DNA from: an uncultured Eubacteriales bacterium
GTDB lineage: Bacteria > Bacillota > Clostridia > Saccharofermentanales > Saccharofermentanaceae
Direction of reading: 5' to 3'
Assembly: GCA_900314745.1 (NCBI GenBank)
Contig: OMWK01000008.1
Location: 1 to 64,000, forward strand
DNA: 64,000 nt
The position numbers and the translations under genes were made by a program. The notes beneath the pieces are model-generated. The model did no database searches. It was given only the letters and a program-made list of their open reading frames with translations, and was not told the origin of the DNA. Shown piece by piece: positions 34,232 through 41,692 of this stretch. Within the stretch, counting starts at the first letter, position 1. Each line of letters starts with the position of its first letter.

Positions 34232-35155
34232 ATGAATCAGAACGGGAAGACAAAACTGATCATATCGGGAGTGCTGGCGGTCATACTGGTTACGGCGACC
34301 CTGATCACTCTGATTGCATTAAGAAGAGAGAAGCCCATTGAAGAGACGGCCGTATCTTTGGACTATGAGATTACTTTGAGTGCGGCAAGCAACGCGGAGA
34401 ATGTTCCTCAGGCATCTGCTCAGACTGATTCCGGAATGAGCGATTATTCATCATATCCTTTGAAAACACCTTCAGAGTGTCAGGCAGTGATCGACGCATA
34501 TGCGGCGGATCACGGGATCGATCCTCTTACATATCCTATCGACATGGTAAATCTTCTGTCGACCAATCCCGACACACTCGATTTTGTTTTGCACTATCCC
34601 GAGTATGCAGGAACACAGGATGGTCCCGAATACCCCGGATCAATAGACATGAGCGGCGACTTTACTACCGTAAGGGTTCCCGAATACTATCAGTTCGATA
34701 TAAGGTGGGGCTACAAGACATATGCGGGAGGCATCGTCGGCCTTAACGGAAGCGGTCCGACTGCGCTCTCGATGGCTGCATCGTATCTTCTCGGCAACCG
34801 CGATATGAACCCGGCATGGATGGCTTCATATGCCGAGAATAATAATTACACGCTGGAGGGTGGCACGAACTGGACTTTGATGAGTGACGGTGCCACGGGA
34901 CTTGGCATCGATGTAACGCCCATAACTGCGGAACAGGACAGAATAGAGAGAAATCTCGACGTCGGCAACCTTGTAATGTGCCTTATGGGTCCGGGTGACT
35001 TTACGACGTCGGCTCAGTACATACTTATCGTAGGATATTCGGATGAAGGATATGAGATAAGAGATCCCGGCAGCCCTTCGAGAACCGCGTTAAGATGGCA
35101 GTACGACAGACTCGCACCGCAGATGGACGGCTGCTGGATAATGAGAATTCTTTAA
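34232..35155 (+). CDS. Membrane-anchored C39-peptidase-like protein lacking catalytic Cys and His
   Basis: One N-terminal membrane helix (about 8-30), a low-complexity stalk, and an extracellular papain-like domain of the Peptidase_C39_2 type: QFDIRWGYKTYAGGIVGLNG, then YILIVGYSDEGYEIRDP. The nucleophile motif GCGPT reads GSGPT (Ser174), and the His before the YILIVGY strand is Gln262, so peptidase activity is unlikely. It may bind peptides or wall fragments. TATGAT ends six bases before the ATG and there is no ribosome binding site, so it is probably leaderless. Its end overlaps the end of convergent fruK by three bases. Confidence 0.72.
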   Translation: MNQNGKTKLIISGVLAVILVTATLITLIALRREKPIEETAVSLDYEITLSAASNAENVPQASAQTDSGMSDYSSYPLKTPSECQAVIDAYAADHGIDPLTYPIDMVNLLSTNPDTLDFVLHYPEYAGTQDGPEYPGSIDMSGDFTTVRVPEYYQFDIRWGYKTYAGGIVGLNGSGPTALSMAASYLLGNRDMNPAWMASYAENNNYTLEGGTNWTLMSDGATGLGIDVTPITAEQDRIERNLDVGNLVMCLMGPGDFTTSAQYILIVGYSDEGYEIRDPGSPSRTALRWQYDRLAPQMDGCWIMRIL

Positions 35156-36102
35156 TTATATCTGCTGATGATCCGGTTCAGATCCGGGGCACCGGGAAGT
35201 CCGCTTGTAAATGCCGAGAGGGCAGCGCATTCATTGGAGAACTTAAGAGAAGTTCCGGCATCTTCGATCCTGTCCAGCATGTAGACATAGGACGCCGTCA
35301 TGGTATCTCCTGCACCTATTGTGCTTATTACGTCGCCGCTGATTCCGGGAACATGGAAGAACCCGCCGTCATCCGTAAGAATCGCGGCACCCTGATCTCC
35401 GAGCGATACCAGAACGTTCATTGCGCCCTTGTCCTTAAGCATCTTTGCCGCCTCTTTGATCTTTGAGATATCAGAGCCGGTGCTTATATCCATTCCCGTA
35501 AGCAGGGATAATTCACGTGCATTGGGCTTGATGAGGAAAGGTCTTAATTCAAGGCACTTAAGAAGAGCTTCACCTTCGAAGTCCAGCACAAGCCGAAGTC
35601 CCGGCTTCGATTTAAGAACTTCGTTTGCTATGTAATGGTAAGTATCGGACTTAAGTCCCGATGCGAGAGATCCTGATATAAACAGGGTATCGCAGCTGCT
35701 TTCATCGATCTTTGAGATGAGTCTTCTGATATCCTGATCCGTGATCGATGGTCCCGGACCGTTGACCTCGGTCTCTATCCCGAAGCCGTCGGTAAGCTTA
35801 AGGTTGACTCTTGTGTGTCCCTTAACTTCGATGAATGAGGCGCTGATGCCTTGAAGTCTTATGTCGTCGATGACTTCGCGTCCCGTGAAACCCGCGGTGA
35901 AACCAGTGGCTTCAACTTCGGATGAAGGGGAGAGGCGCTTCAGGATCTTTGCTACGTTAATGCCTTTGCCGCCCGCCTCAAAGTATTCATTTAAGGCGCG
36001 GTTAACGGACGGTGCCTCTGGAGTGCCGTTCTTAAGAGCCTGCCCCTCGGGCAGACGCATGTAGTGATCAATCGACGGATTTATCGTCAGCGTCAGGTAC
36101 AT
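35152..36102 (-). CDS. fruK: 1-phosphofructokinase family sugar kinase (PfkB type)
   Basis: This 316-residue PfkB/ribokinase-fold enzyme begins MYLTLTINPSIDHYMRL and has AGGKGINVAKIL, ISGSLASGL and the catalytic GAGDTMTASYV with Asp as base. The family makes fructose 1,6-bisphosphate or tagatose 1,6-bisphosphate. No fructose PTS gene or FruR is nearby, which is unusual for fruK, so tagatose 6-phosphate kinase is an alternative. Its start lies 35 bases inside the end of the SCIFF maturase gene, with GAAGAGGA upstream, implying co-transcription. Confidence 0.85.
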   Translation of the reverse strand: MYLTLTINPSIDHYMRLPEGQALKNGTPEAPSVNRALNEYFEAGGKGINVAKILKRLSPSSEVEATGFTAGFTGREVIDDIRLQGISASFIEVKGHTRVNLKLTDGFGIETEVNGPGPSITDQDIRRLISKIDESSCDTLFISGSLASGLKSDTYHYIANEVLKSKPGLRLVLDFEGEALLKCLELRPFLIKPNARELSLLTGMDISTGSDISKIKEAAKMLKDKGAMNVLVSLGDQGAAILTDDGGFFHVPGISGDVISTIGAGDTMTASYVYMLDRIEDAGTSLKFSNECAALSAFTSGLPGAPDLNRIISRYN

Positions 36103-37477
36103 AGATGTCCTCTTCGCTTAAGTTGGAAAGGCGCACTGCGAGAGCGCACTCAATTCTCTTTCGAAAGAGTTTGCAGCCGTAGTCGTAGATATCCGTGATG
36201 GAGCCGCCGGAGTGGTAAGCGTTGGCAGCACATCCGCCGGAGCAGTAGAGCTTCGCCCAGCAGTCCTTGCAGCCCTCTCTCGTGTAGCAGTTTACCTGCG
36301 CGAACTCGTCGCTTACTTCTCTGCCGTGAGGCGTGAATCCTTCGAAGATATCGCCGAGCTTCATTCTCTCATCGCCTACGAACTGATGGCAGGGATAGAG
36401 GTCGCCCCAGGGTGTTACAGCCACATACTCAGTGCCCGCGCCGCAGCCCGAGATCCTCTTGTAGATGCAGGGACCGCATGTCAGGTCGAGCATGTAGTGG
36501 TAGAAAGTAAAGCCGTTGCCCTCGGCGTTTCTTCTGATCATCTCGTGTGCGAGTTCCTCGTACTGCTCCATGAGAACGGGAAGGTCCTCTTCCGTCAGGA
36601 ACGACGGGGAGTCGGGAGAGGTGACCACGGGCTCCATCGAGAGCTCCTTGAATCCCAGATCCGCCATGTGCTTAATGTCGTTTACGAAGTCGGTGTTAAA
36701 GTGGGTGTACGTACCCCTCATGTAGTAGCTCTTGTCGCCTCTTGCTTCGACGAATTTTCTAAACTTGGGAACAATCGTGTCGTAGGAGCCGTTGCCCTTC
36801 ATATCGACGCGGAAACGGTCATTGACTTCCTTCCTTCCGTCGAGGCTCAGAACCACGTTGTGCATCTCCTTGTTGCAGAACTCGATGACATCGTCGTCGA
36901 TGTTGACGCCGTTTGTCGTAAGGGTGAACCTGATATTCTTGCCTGCATCCTTCTCGATCGAACGGCCGTAAAGCACCAGCTGCTTTACCACTTCCCAGTT
37001 CATCAACGGCTCACCTCCGAAGAAGTCGATGTCGAGATTCTTGTGGTAGCCGGAGTTCTCGATAAGAAAATCTATGGCGCGCTTACCTGTCTCGAAGCTC
37101 ATGAGCCCTCTCTTGCCGTGGAACTTGCCCTGTGCCGCGAAGCAGTAGGAGCAGTTCAGGTTGCAGGTGTGTGCAACGTGGAGGCAGAGAGCCTTCAGCG
37201 TCCACTTTCTCTTCTTGAGGTCATAAGCGATGTTGGCATACTTGTCGGGGGCGAAGAGCTTGCCTGCGGCCTTCAGGTCTTCGATGTCCTTTATGCACTC
37301 GTCGACTTCTTCTTCCGATATGGAGAACATGGGGCAGACCTTGCTTACGATCTCGTCCCTTGTGCTGTTCTCATACATCTGAATGATCTCGTAAGCGACC
37401 TCGTCCACCATGTGGATGGATCCCGAGAACACGTCGAGAACAATATTCTTATCGTCGAATTTGTAGCAATGAATCAT
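36068..37477 (-). CDS. scfB: SCIFF-peptide radical SAM maturase
   Basis: A 469-residue radical SAM/SPASM protein that makes thioether bonds on Cys of the SCIFF peptide. It has an N-terminal peptide-binding RRE-like domain (MIHCYKFDDKNIVLDVFSGS), the SAM cluster motif CNLNCSYC, GGEPLMNW, and a SPASM domain rich in Cys (GPCIYKRISGCGAGTEY, PCHQF, CYTREGCKDC, YCSGGC). Its peptide lies directly upstream on the same strand, separated by a terminator. The pair is widely conserved in Clostridia; its physiological role is not settled. Confidence 0.95.
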   Translation of the reverse strand: MIHCYKFDDKNIVLDVFSGSIHMVDEVAYEIIQMYENSTRDEIVSKVCPMFSISEEEVDECIKDIEDLKAAGKLFAPDKYANIAYDLKKRKWTLKALCLHVAHTCNLNCSYCFAAQGKFHGKRGLMSFETGKRAIDFLIENSGYHKNLDIDFFGGEPLMNWEVVKQLVLYGRSIEKDAGKNIRFTLTTNGVNIDDDVIEFCNKEMHNVVLSLDGRKEVNDRFRVDMKGNGSYDTIVPKFRKFVEARGDKSYYMRGTYTHFNTDFVNDIKHMADLGFKELSMEPVVTSPDSPSFLTEEDLPVLMEQYEELAHEMIRRNAEGNGFTFYHYMLDLTCGPCIYKRISGCGAGTEYVAVTPWGDLYPCHQFVGDERMKLGDIFEGFTPHGREVSDEFAQVNCYTREGCKDCWAKLYCSGGCAANAYHSGGSITDIYDYGCKLFRKRIECALAVRLSNLSEEDIYVPDADDKSVD

Positions 37478-37501
37478 GTATAACTCCTATAGAAAGGCAG
37501 T

Positions 37502-37531
37502 AAAAAAGTCTCATAATTTACATTACGAGAC
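37502..37531 (-). terminator. Terminator between scfA and scfB
   Basis: On the minus strand GTCTCGTAAT and ATTATGAGAC (one G-T wobble) flank a four-base loop and six T residues follow. It lies between peptide and maturase genes, so most transcripts should stop after scfA and few continue into scfB and fruK. Confidence 0.88.
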
Positions 37532-37565
37532 CTTTTGCTCTGCTCATTTTACAGAAATCCTGTAA

Positions 37566-37709
37566 TCAGGACTTCTTCTCGCAAGCCTGGTTAGCAACAC
37601 CGCAGGATGTCTTGCAAGCTGACTGGCAGGATGTCTGGCACTCGCCGCAGCCGCCTTCCTTAGCGGACTTGGAAAGATCGCGAGTGTTGATAGTAACGAT
37701 TCTGGACAT
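37566..37709 (-). CDS. scfA: SCIFF ribosomal peptide precursor (six Cys in forty-five)
   Basis: A 47-residue peptide starting MSRIVTINTRDLSKSAKEGG with six Cys in its C-terminal half (GCGEC, TSC, SAC, TSC, QAC), the SCIFF hallmark. It is the substrate of the adjacent radical SAM maturase. GGGGGAG precedes the ATG at 37709; a longer open frame upstream would run through the promoter and is not translated. The consensus promoter and the terminator after it indicate strong expression relative to the enzyme. Confidence 0.96.
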   Translation of the reverse strand: MSRIVTINTRDLSKSAKEGGCGECQTSCQSACKTSCGVANQACEKKS

Positions 37710-37739
37710 ACCAAACTCCCCCTTAAATTTAATAGACGG

Positions 37740-37769
37740 ATTATACTTTATATTATTAACTGATGTCAA
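37740..37769 (-). promoter_or_regulatory. scfA promoter
   Basis: On the minus strand perfect TTGACA (37764-37769) and perfect TATAAT (37740-37745) are 18 bases apart. The -35 box overlaps the stop codon of the upstream decarboxylase gene. Confidence 0.85.
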
Positions 37770-39091
37770 CCTGAGACGACCCGAAGAGAGGTGCCGGGAG
37801 CAAGCTTCAGGCGGTCCTTTGTGATCTTCTGTCCCGGAATGAGCACCGGTATTCCCGGCGGGTAATTGAATACATACGAGGCTGATATCAGCCCTTCGCA
37901 TTCATCCTTGTTCCTGATATCGTATTCGGACTGCGACGCATCCTTAATGCTCATGCACATGGTAAAGGGGCTTACGGGCATCACAATACCGCCTGAGGTT
38001 ACGCTTCCTTCAAGAGTGCTGTCAATCCTGATGAGCGCCTCTGCAAAAGCCTTAAGCGAATCTTCGTCATCGCCTATTCCCGTCATGGCTATGATGTGCG
38101 TGCTGTACGCGGCCTCAACTTCGATCCTGTTCTCCCTGAGCCTTTGGGCAAGTTCACGGCCGTCCGTCACGCCCCCTGTGAGTATTACAAGCTTTGACGG
38201 GTCGTCATGCTCCCCCTCGAAAAGCTTCACGTGCAAAAGCTCATCAGAAAGGCGCTTCCGTACCTTCTTAAGTGCATCGCACCAGGTGTCTGTGATTTTG
38301 GGCTTGGATTTAAGATCGTATATGACCCTGCTTATTCCCGACATGAGAAGATAGGACGGGCTCGTGCTTACGAAGATGTCCATGTAGTGCTTAATAAGGT
38401 CGCTTCTGACCGCATCGGTGTAAGTCAGAAGTATTGCAGTCTGCGTCGGTGCGTGAAGCGTCTTGTGGATGCTCTTGATGACTATATCCGCGACGGATGA
38501 TTCGGGGAAGTATTCATTAAGGCCAAGATGCGAGCCGTGCGATTCATCGACTATGAGTACCGCATTGTACTTTCCGGTGATCCTGAATATCTCCTTAACA
38601 TCGCTTACGACGCCTTCGTAGGTCGGCGAAGTGATGATTACCGTCCTGATATCAGGGTCGCTTCTAAGCTTCCCGTCGATCTGGGAAGGATCGATGGACA
38701 TAAGAAACGGGTACTTAGGATCGGAAACAGGATCTATTACTTCGAAGGGGGCTCCCGATAACTCGAGTGCATGCCAGACTGAGATGTGGCAGTTAGATGC
38801 GAGCAGGACCTTGCCTTCCTTCGAAGCCGCCATTATAGAGGCAAGGATAGGTGCGGTGGCACCGTTTACGGAAAGGAAAGCGTTCTTTGCTTTCCATACC
38901 GATGCTGCCGATTCCGTAAGCTCCTTAAGGATGCCTTCGGGGGCATGCAGGTTGTCAAAGCCGTCGATCTCGGTGATGTCGCCCGTAAAGTAAGACGGAA
39001 CGAGACCGGGATTACGTTTGTGTCCCGGCATGTGCATCGGCGTTACGCCCGCGTCTTTGTATTCATTCAGCCTGTCTTCTAATCTGTTCAT
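37766..39091 (-). CDS. Orn/Lys/Arg decarboxylase family PLP enzyme
   Basis: A fold-type I PLP enzyme of 441 residues: MHMPGHKRNPG at the N-terminus, FLSVNGATAPILASI, the PLP Asp in LIVDESHGSHLG and the Schiff-base Lys in IKSIHKTLHAPTQ. The family decarboxylates arginine, lysine or ornithine for polyamines. This is the short Gram-positive form without the N-terminal wing domain. GAAGGG precedes the ATG. The exact amino acid substrate cannot be told. Confidence 0.9.
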   Translation of the reverse strand: MNRLEDRLNEYKDAGVTPMHMPGHKRNPGLVPSYFTGDITEIDGFDNLHAPEGILKELTESAASVWKAKNAFLSVNGATAPILASIMAASKEGKVLLASNCHISVWHALELSGAPFEVIDPVSDPKYPFLMSIDPSQIDGKLRSDPDIRTVIITSPTYEGVVSDVKEIFRITGKYNAVLIVDESHGSHLGLNEYFPESSVADIVIKSIHKTLHAPTQTAILLTYTDAVRSDLIKHYMDIFVSTSPSYLLMSGISRVIYDLKSKPKITDTWCDALKKVRKRLSDELLHVKLFEGEHDDPSKLVILTGGVTDGRELAQRLRENRIEVEAAYSTHIIAMTGIGDDEDSLKAFAEALIRIDSTLEGSVTSGGIVMPVSPFTMCMSIKDASQSEYDIRNKDECEGLISASYVFNYPPGIPVLIPGQKITKDRLKLAPGTSLRVVSG

Positions 39092-39103
39092 TGCCCTTCA
39101 AGA

Positions 39104-39136
39104 AGAAACCCCGCCGTTTAAACATAAGCGGCGGGG
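39104..39136 (-). terminator. Terminator after the HD-domain gene
   Basis: CCCCGCCG and CGGCGGGG form a perfect 8-bp stem (39109-39136), with TTTCTTCTT following on the minus strand. The 18-base motif at 39138-39155 lies two bases before its upstream arm. Confidence 0.85.
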
Positions 39137-39137
39137 A

Positions 39138-39155
39138 AAAGAAATGGAGTATAAA
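39138..39155 (-). repeat. 18-base motif copy 2 (3'UTR of the HD-domain gene)
   Basis: On the minus strand this reads TTTATACTCCATTTCTTT, the exact complement of the 5' end of the Crh-like mRNA (18028-18045). It sits in a 60-base 3'UTR right before the terminator hairpin, the arrangement of 3'UTR-derived small RNAs. Confidence 0.7.
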
Positions 39156-39163
39156 GAAAGAAT

Positions 39164-40006
39164 TTACTTAGGTTCGATTACCGTGAAGCTGTAGCTTGAA
39201 ACGGTGTCGGCATTCTCATATACGTCTGTCTGCAGATCAACTGCCGTCTTAAGGATGAGAGTATAAGGTGAGAGTTTGCCGTTCAAAGGTGCTACGTTCG
39301 TTGCATAGCTGATGGCCTGAGCCTCATCGTCGGAGAGGAGCATGTACTGTGAAACGAGATACAGGCTTCTTACGCCGATGTCCATGTGAACGAGCTTGGG
39401 GTTAACGGAATAGGAATTCTTAGGTGTTGTCTCAGTTGCGGTGATCCTTGTTGAGAAGGAAAGACCAAGAGCTGATGTTGTTGAGGAACCGATGTGCTCC
39501 TTAACGATGAAATAAGGCTTACCCTCGATACCAACCTTGCCTACATCGTGGAAGAGACCGATGATGATGGCGGACTCCTCATCGAGCTGAGGCATAATCG
39601 TATCCTTTATTCTGAGAAGCTGCTTTGTAACTGCAACGCTTCTGATAAGGAGACCCTTCTCGCATGCAAGAGGTCCTTCGAGTTCTGCGGGAGCGGTGAG
39701 CCAGTTTGTTCTGTTCTCGAGGAAGTCGATGAAATGATCAAACTCTGTCTTCCTCTTAACTACGGCTGCCTTAAGCTGGTTGTAAAGCTCGTCAACGTTG
39801 CTTGCCTTTACGTCTACCATGGGGAGAATTCCCGTAGCGCCCTTAGGAGCTGCTGCAACACCTGTAGCTGCTGCAGAAACTGCTGCTGCTTCTGCGGGAA
39901 CCGACACTCCGCTGGTGTCTGAACTCTCAGCAAAGTTGAACTTACACTTAGGACATCTTATAGCCTGATTGGCAATTACCATACCGCAATCGGGACATTT
40001 CTTCAT
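39164..40006 (-). CDS. Zinc-ribbon and HD-domain protein
   Basis: The N-terminus is a CxxC zinc ribbon (CPDCGM then CPKCKF, residues 4-22), followed by an Ala-rich linker (about 35-60) and an HD-type domain with LFHDVGKVG near residue 153. HD proteins are metal-dependent phosphohydrolases acting on nucleotides; other metal ligands and the substrate are not clear. The ribosome binding site is GGAGG. Its 3'UTR carries an 18-base complement to the Crh-like mRNA. Confidence 0.72.
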   Translation of the reverse strand: MKKCPDCGMVIANQAIRCPKCKFNFAESSDTSGVSVPAEAAAVSAAATGVAAAPKGATGILPMVDVKASNVDELYNQLKAAVVKRKTEFDHFIDFLENRTNWLTAPAELEGPLACEKGLLIRSVAVTKQLLRIKDTIMPQLDEESAIIIGLFHDVGKVGIEGKPYFIVKEHIGSSTTSALGLSFSTRITATETTPKNSYSVNPKLVHMDIGVRSLYLVSQYMLLSDDEAQAISYATNVAPLNGKLSPYTLILKTAVDLQTDVYENADTVSSYSFTVIEPK

Positions 40007-40046
40007 ACTGAATAGCCTCCACTTCGTTACTTTTGTGCGTGGTTAT

Positions 40047-40075
40047 ATATTACAACTTAAAAGAGGTGTTTTCAA
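40047..40075 (-). promoter_or_regulatory. Possible promoter of the HD-domain gene
   Basis: On the minus strand TTGAAA (40070-40075) and TAATAT (40047-40052) are 17 bases apart. The hexamers are only moderate matches. Confidence 0.45.
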
Positions 40076-40137
40076 ATTCATTAGTGCAGATTGACAACAG
40101 TTTACAAAAAAGTCAAAAAGACAAACAGGCAAATAAA

Positions 40138-40776
40138 TCAGCGTCTCCCAAGCCCGTCAATCACGCGTTTTAAGGAGAATCTGATCGGGAAAAACTGCAT
40201 CTTTCCGGTCTGCTGCGCCTTCCTTACCATAGCGGCCTCTTCGGGGCTTACACGCTTGTTGGTATTCATCATGTAATCCCTTGTTCCCGGAGCCTCGTAG
40301 AAGAATCTGTAGTGCGCGGCGTACGCGTCTCCGATGCCGAGTATGTGACCGAATTCGTGTGCCGATATGTTCATGAAGCTGTTCCTGCTGTATTTACGGC
40401 GCAGGTTGAGATGAATGTTGCCGGGGTGCCTTCTCGACCAGTTGATCATGAACGTCTCGGGGTGGAAGGAGCATCTGAACAGTCCCCAGCCCCAGCGCCA
40501 CCAGCGGCTCATTACGTATGAGGTATTCGTCATCTTCGCGGGGAGGATGTTGATATGGGGCCTTCTGTCATTCATGTCTACCGTATGGAAGTGAACATTG
40601 AAGCCTGCGTTTCCCCAGTGGGTTACGATGCCTTCCTCGCACACTTTGGCGTAGGTCTCGCCCCAGCTCTCGTTAACCTTGAGAAGGCTCTCGTGAAAAG
40701 CCGCATAGCAGATGATGTCGTCTCCATCAAGCGTCACGGGATATCTGTTTACGGGGACATCTTTAACTTCGTTCAT
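40138..40776 (-). CDS. Metzincin-like zinc metalloprotease homologue
   Basis: A 212-residue protein with an extended zinc-binding motif, AHEFGHILGIGDAY (HExxHxxGxxD type), followed by a possible Met-turn (DYMMNTNKR). Residues before it resemble an edge strand (PGNIHLNLRRKY). There is no signal peptide, so it may act inside the cell or be exported without one. The start is the ATG at 40776; an earlier TTG at 40794 would lie upstream of the predicted transcription start. TACAAT ends six bases before the ATG and no ribosome binding site is seen. Confidence 0.72.
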   Translation of the reverse strand: MNEVKDVPVNRYPVTLDGDDIICYAAFHESLLKVNESWGETYAKVCEEGIVTHWGNAGFNVHFHTVDMNDRRPHINILPAKMTNTSYVMSRWWRWGWGLFRCSFHPETFMINWSRRHPGNIHLNLRRKYSRNSFMNISAHEFGHILGIGDAYAAHYRFFYEAPGTRDYMMNTNKRVSPEEAAMVRKAQQTGKMQFFPIRFSLKRVIDGLGRR

Positions 40777-40782
40777 GTCATG

Positions 40783-40811
40783 ATTGTAGCACAAGATTAC
40801 ATTATGGTTAA
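40783..40811 (-). promoter_or_regulatory. Promoter of the metalloprotease gene, leaderless spacing
   Basis: On the minus strand TTAACC (40806-40811) and TACAAT (40783-40788) are 17 bases apart, the latter with a TG extension. The gap to the ATG is exactly six bases. Confidence 0.65.
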
Positions 40812-40862
40812 AAAGCGCCCCGGAGTATTCTTGCGCCGTGAATAATCATCTAAAATAGCATC

Positions 40863-41189
40863 ATGAAGACTGTGGGAGACATCAAAAAACGCAGGATGAG
40901 ACGCAGACAGGGAGGATTCTCTCTGCCTACGACACTGGTGCTCATCGCTTTCGTTGTGGTCGTAGTCATGTGTGCTACGAAGTATTACGATGTCAGAATG
41001 GCCAGGATCCGTCTCGAGGAGGAGAAAGCGGCGCTGGAAGCACAGCGTGCTGCCCTCGAGGACCGCAATAACAACATACTTGCAAGGGGTGTTGCCGGAC
41101 AGGATTCCGCTTACGTCGAGAATGTCGCAAGATCGCAGCTCGACATGGTTTACCCCGGCGAGATCATCTTCAGGACATCCGGTACCTGA
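40863..41189 (+). CDS. divIC: FtsB/DivIC-type septum formation protein
   Basis: A 108-residue single-pass membrane protein: basic cytoplasmic N-terminus, membrane helix (about 22-40), coiled coil (ARIRLEEEKAALEAQRAALEDR is its core, about 46-70) and the family's extracellular end SAYVENVARSQLDMVYPGE. DivIC/FtsB joins FtsL and DivIB in the divisome. TAAAAT ends six bases before the ATG and there is no ribosome binding site, so it is probably leaderless. It diverges from the metalloprotease gene. Confidence 0.85.
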   Translation: MKTVGDIKKRRMRRRQGGFSLPTTLVLIAFVVVVVMCATKYYDVRMARIRLEEEKAALEAQRAALEDRNNNILARGVAGQDSAYVENVARSQLDMVYPGEIIFRTSGT

Positions 41190-41450
41190 TCACCTGATCA
41201 TCTTAATCTGGAAACTGTCGAACTTAACCTTCTCGGGGTACTGTTCGTCGAAGAAAATTGTCTGGTGGAACGCTGCGAACTCGTGAGTGTTCTTCTTCAT
41301 CCACATGGGAACAGGCACATCCATCTCGCGGCAGAGTATTATTATGGCCTCGCTTAACTCCATCGAAAAGCTTACTTCCGGATTCTCATATTTGATCTCT
41401 TTGAGTTTAAGCAGTCTGTTGCCCTTGTATGTACGTCCTTCGAGTTCCAT
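41190..41450 (-). CDS. Small uncharacterised protein
   Basis: I do not recognise this 86-residue protein. It has no membrane segment or signal peptide. The sequence has a continuous fold-like pattern (KLKEIKYENPEVSFSMELSE, then MWMKKNTHEFAAFHQTIFFD), so it is likely real. AAGGTG lies ten bases before the ATG. It ends one base from divIC, facing it, with no visible terminator between them. Confidence 0.6.
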   Translation of the reverse strand: MELEGRTYKGNRLLKLKEIKYENPEVSFSMELSEAIIILCREMDVPVPMWMKKNTHEFAAFHQTIFFDEQYPEKVKFDSFQIKMIR

Positions 41451-41536
41451 TACACATTTTCACCTTAAGTTTGCCTATATTTTGCCTTGTTTAAGTCTGA
41501 AAGTAAACAAGCGTGATGTTATGATATAAGCGTAGC

Positions 41537-41614
41537 AGATAAGTGTTACAACAATAATGTTCCTTACTTCATAACACCCTCCTTTCAGGCACGAATAAAC
41601 ATTCGTGCCTTTTC
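41537..41614 (+). ncRNA. Candidate small RNA with an anti-Shine-Dalgarno motif
   Basis: A gap of 242 bases between two genes holds an extended -10 (TGATATAAG, 41522-41530), then a possible hairpin (GTGTTA 41543-41548 with TAACAC 41572-41577), a C-rich single-stranded stretch CCCTCCTTT (41577-41585) and a strong terminator. The C-rich stretch is complementary to ribosome binding sites of the AAAGGAGGG type. No open reading frame with a ribosome binding site precedes the terminator. The 5' end is a guess and no good -35 box is seen. Confidence 0.55.
41588..41613 (+). terminator. Terminator of the candidate small RNA
   Basis: GGCACGAA and TTCGTGCC form a perfect 8-bp stem with a six-base loop followed by TTTT. 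No gene on this strand ends upstream except divIC, 400 bases away. Confidence 0.85.
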
Positions 41615-41692
41615 TGTTGCCTGTATAAACAGTCCGAATAATATCCCTTTGTGCGTGTTAGACTCCTCTCAAATATATATGCGGAGGTGCGT

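Noticed and set aside
36212..37483. A 423-codon open frame on the plus strand opposite scfB
   Set aside because: It is the mirror of a clear radical SAM gene in codon-biased DNA, lacks a ribosome binding site and any recognisable motif.
37710..37901. A 111-codon form of the SCIFF peptide
   Set aside because: The added codons run through the scfA promoter and into the decarboxylase gene; known SCIFF peptides are about 45-50 residues.
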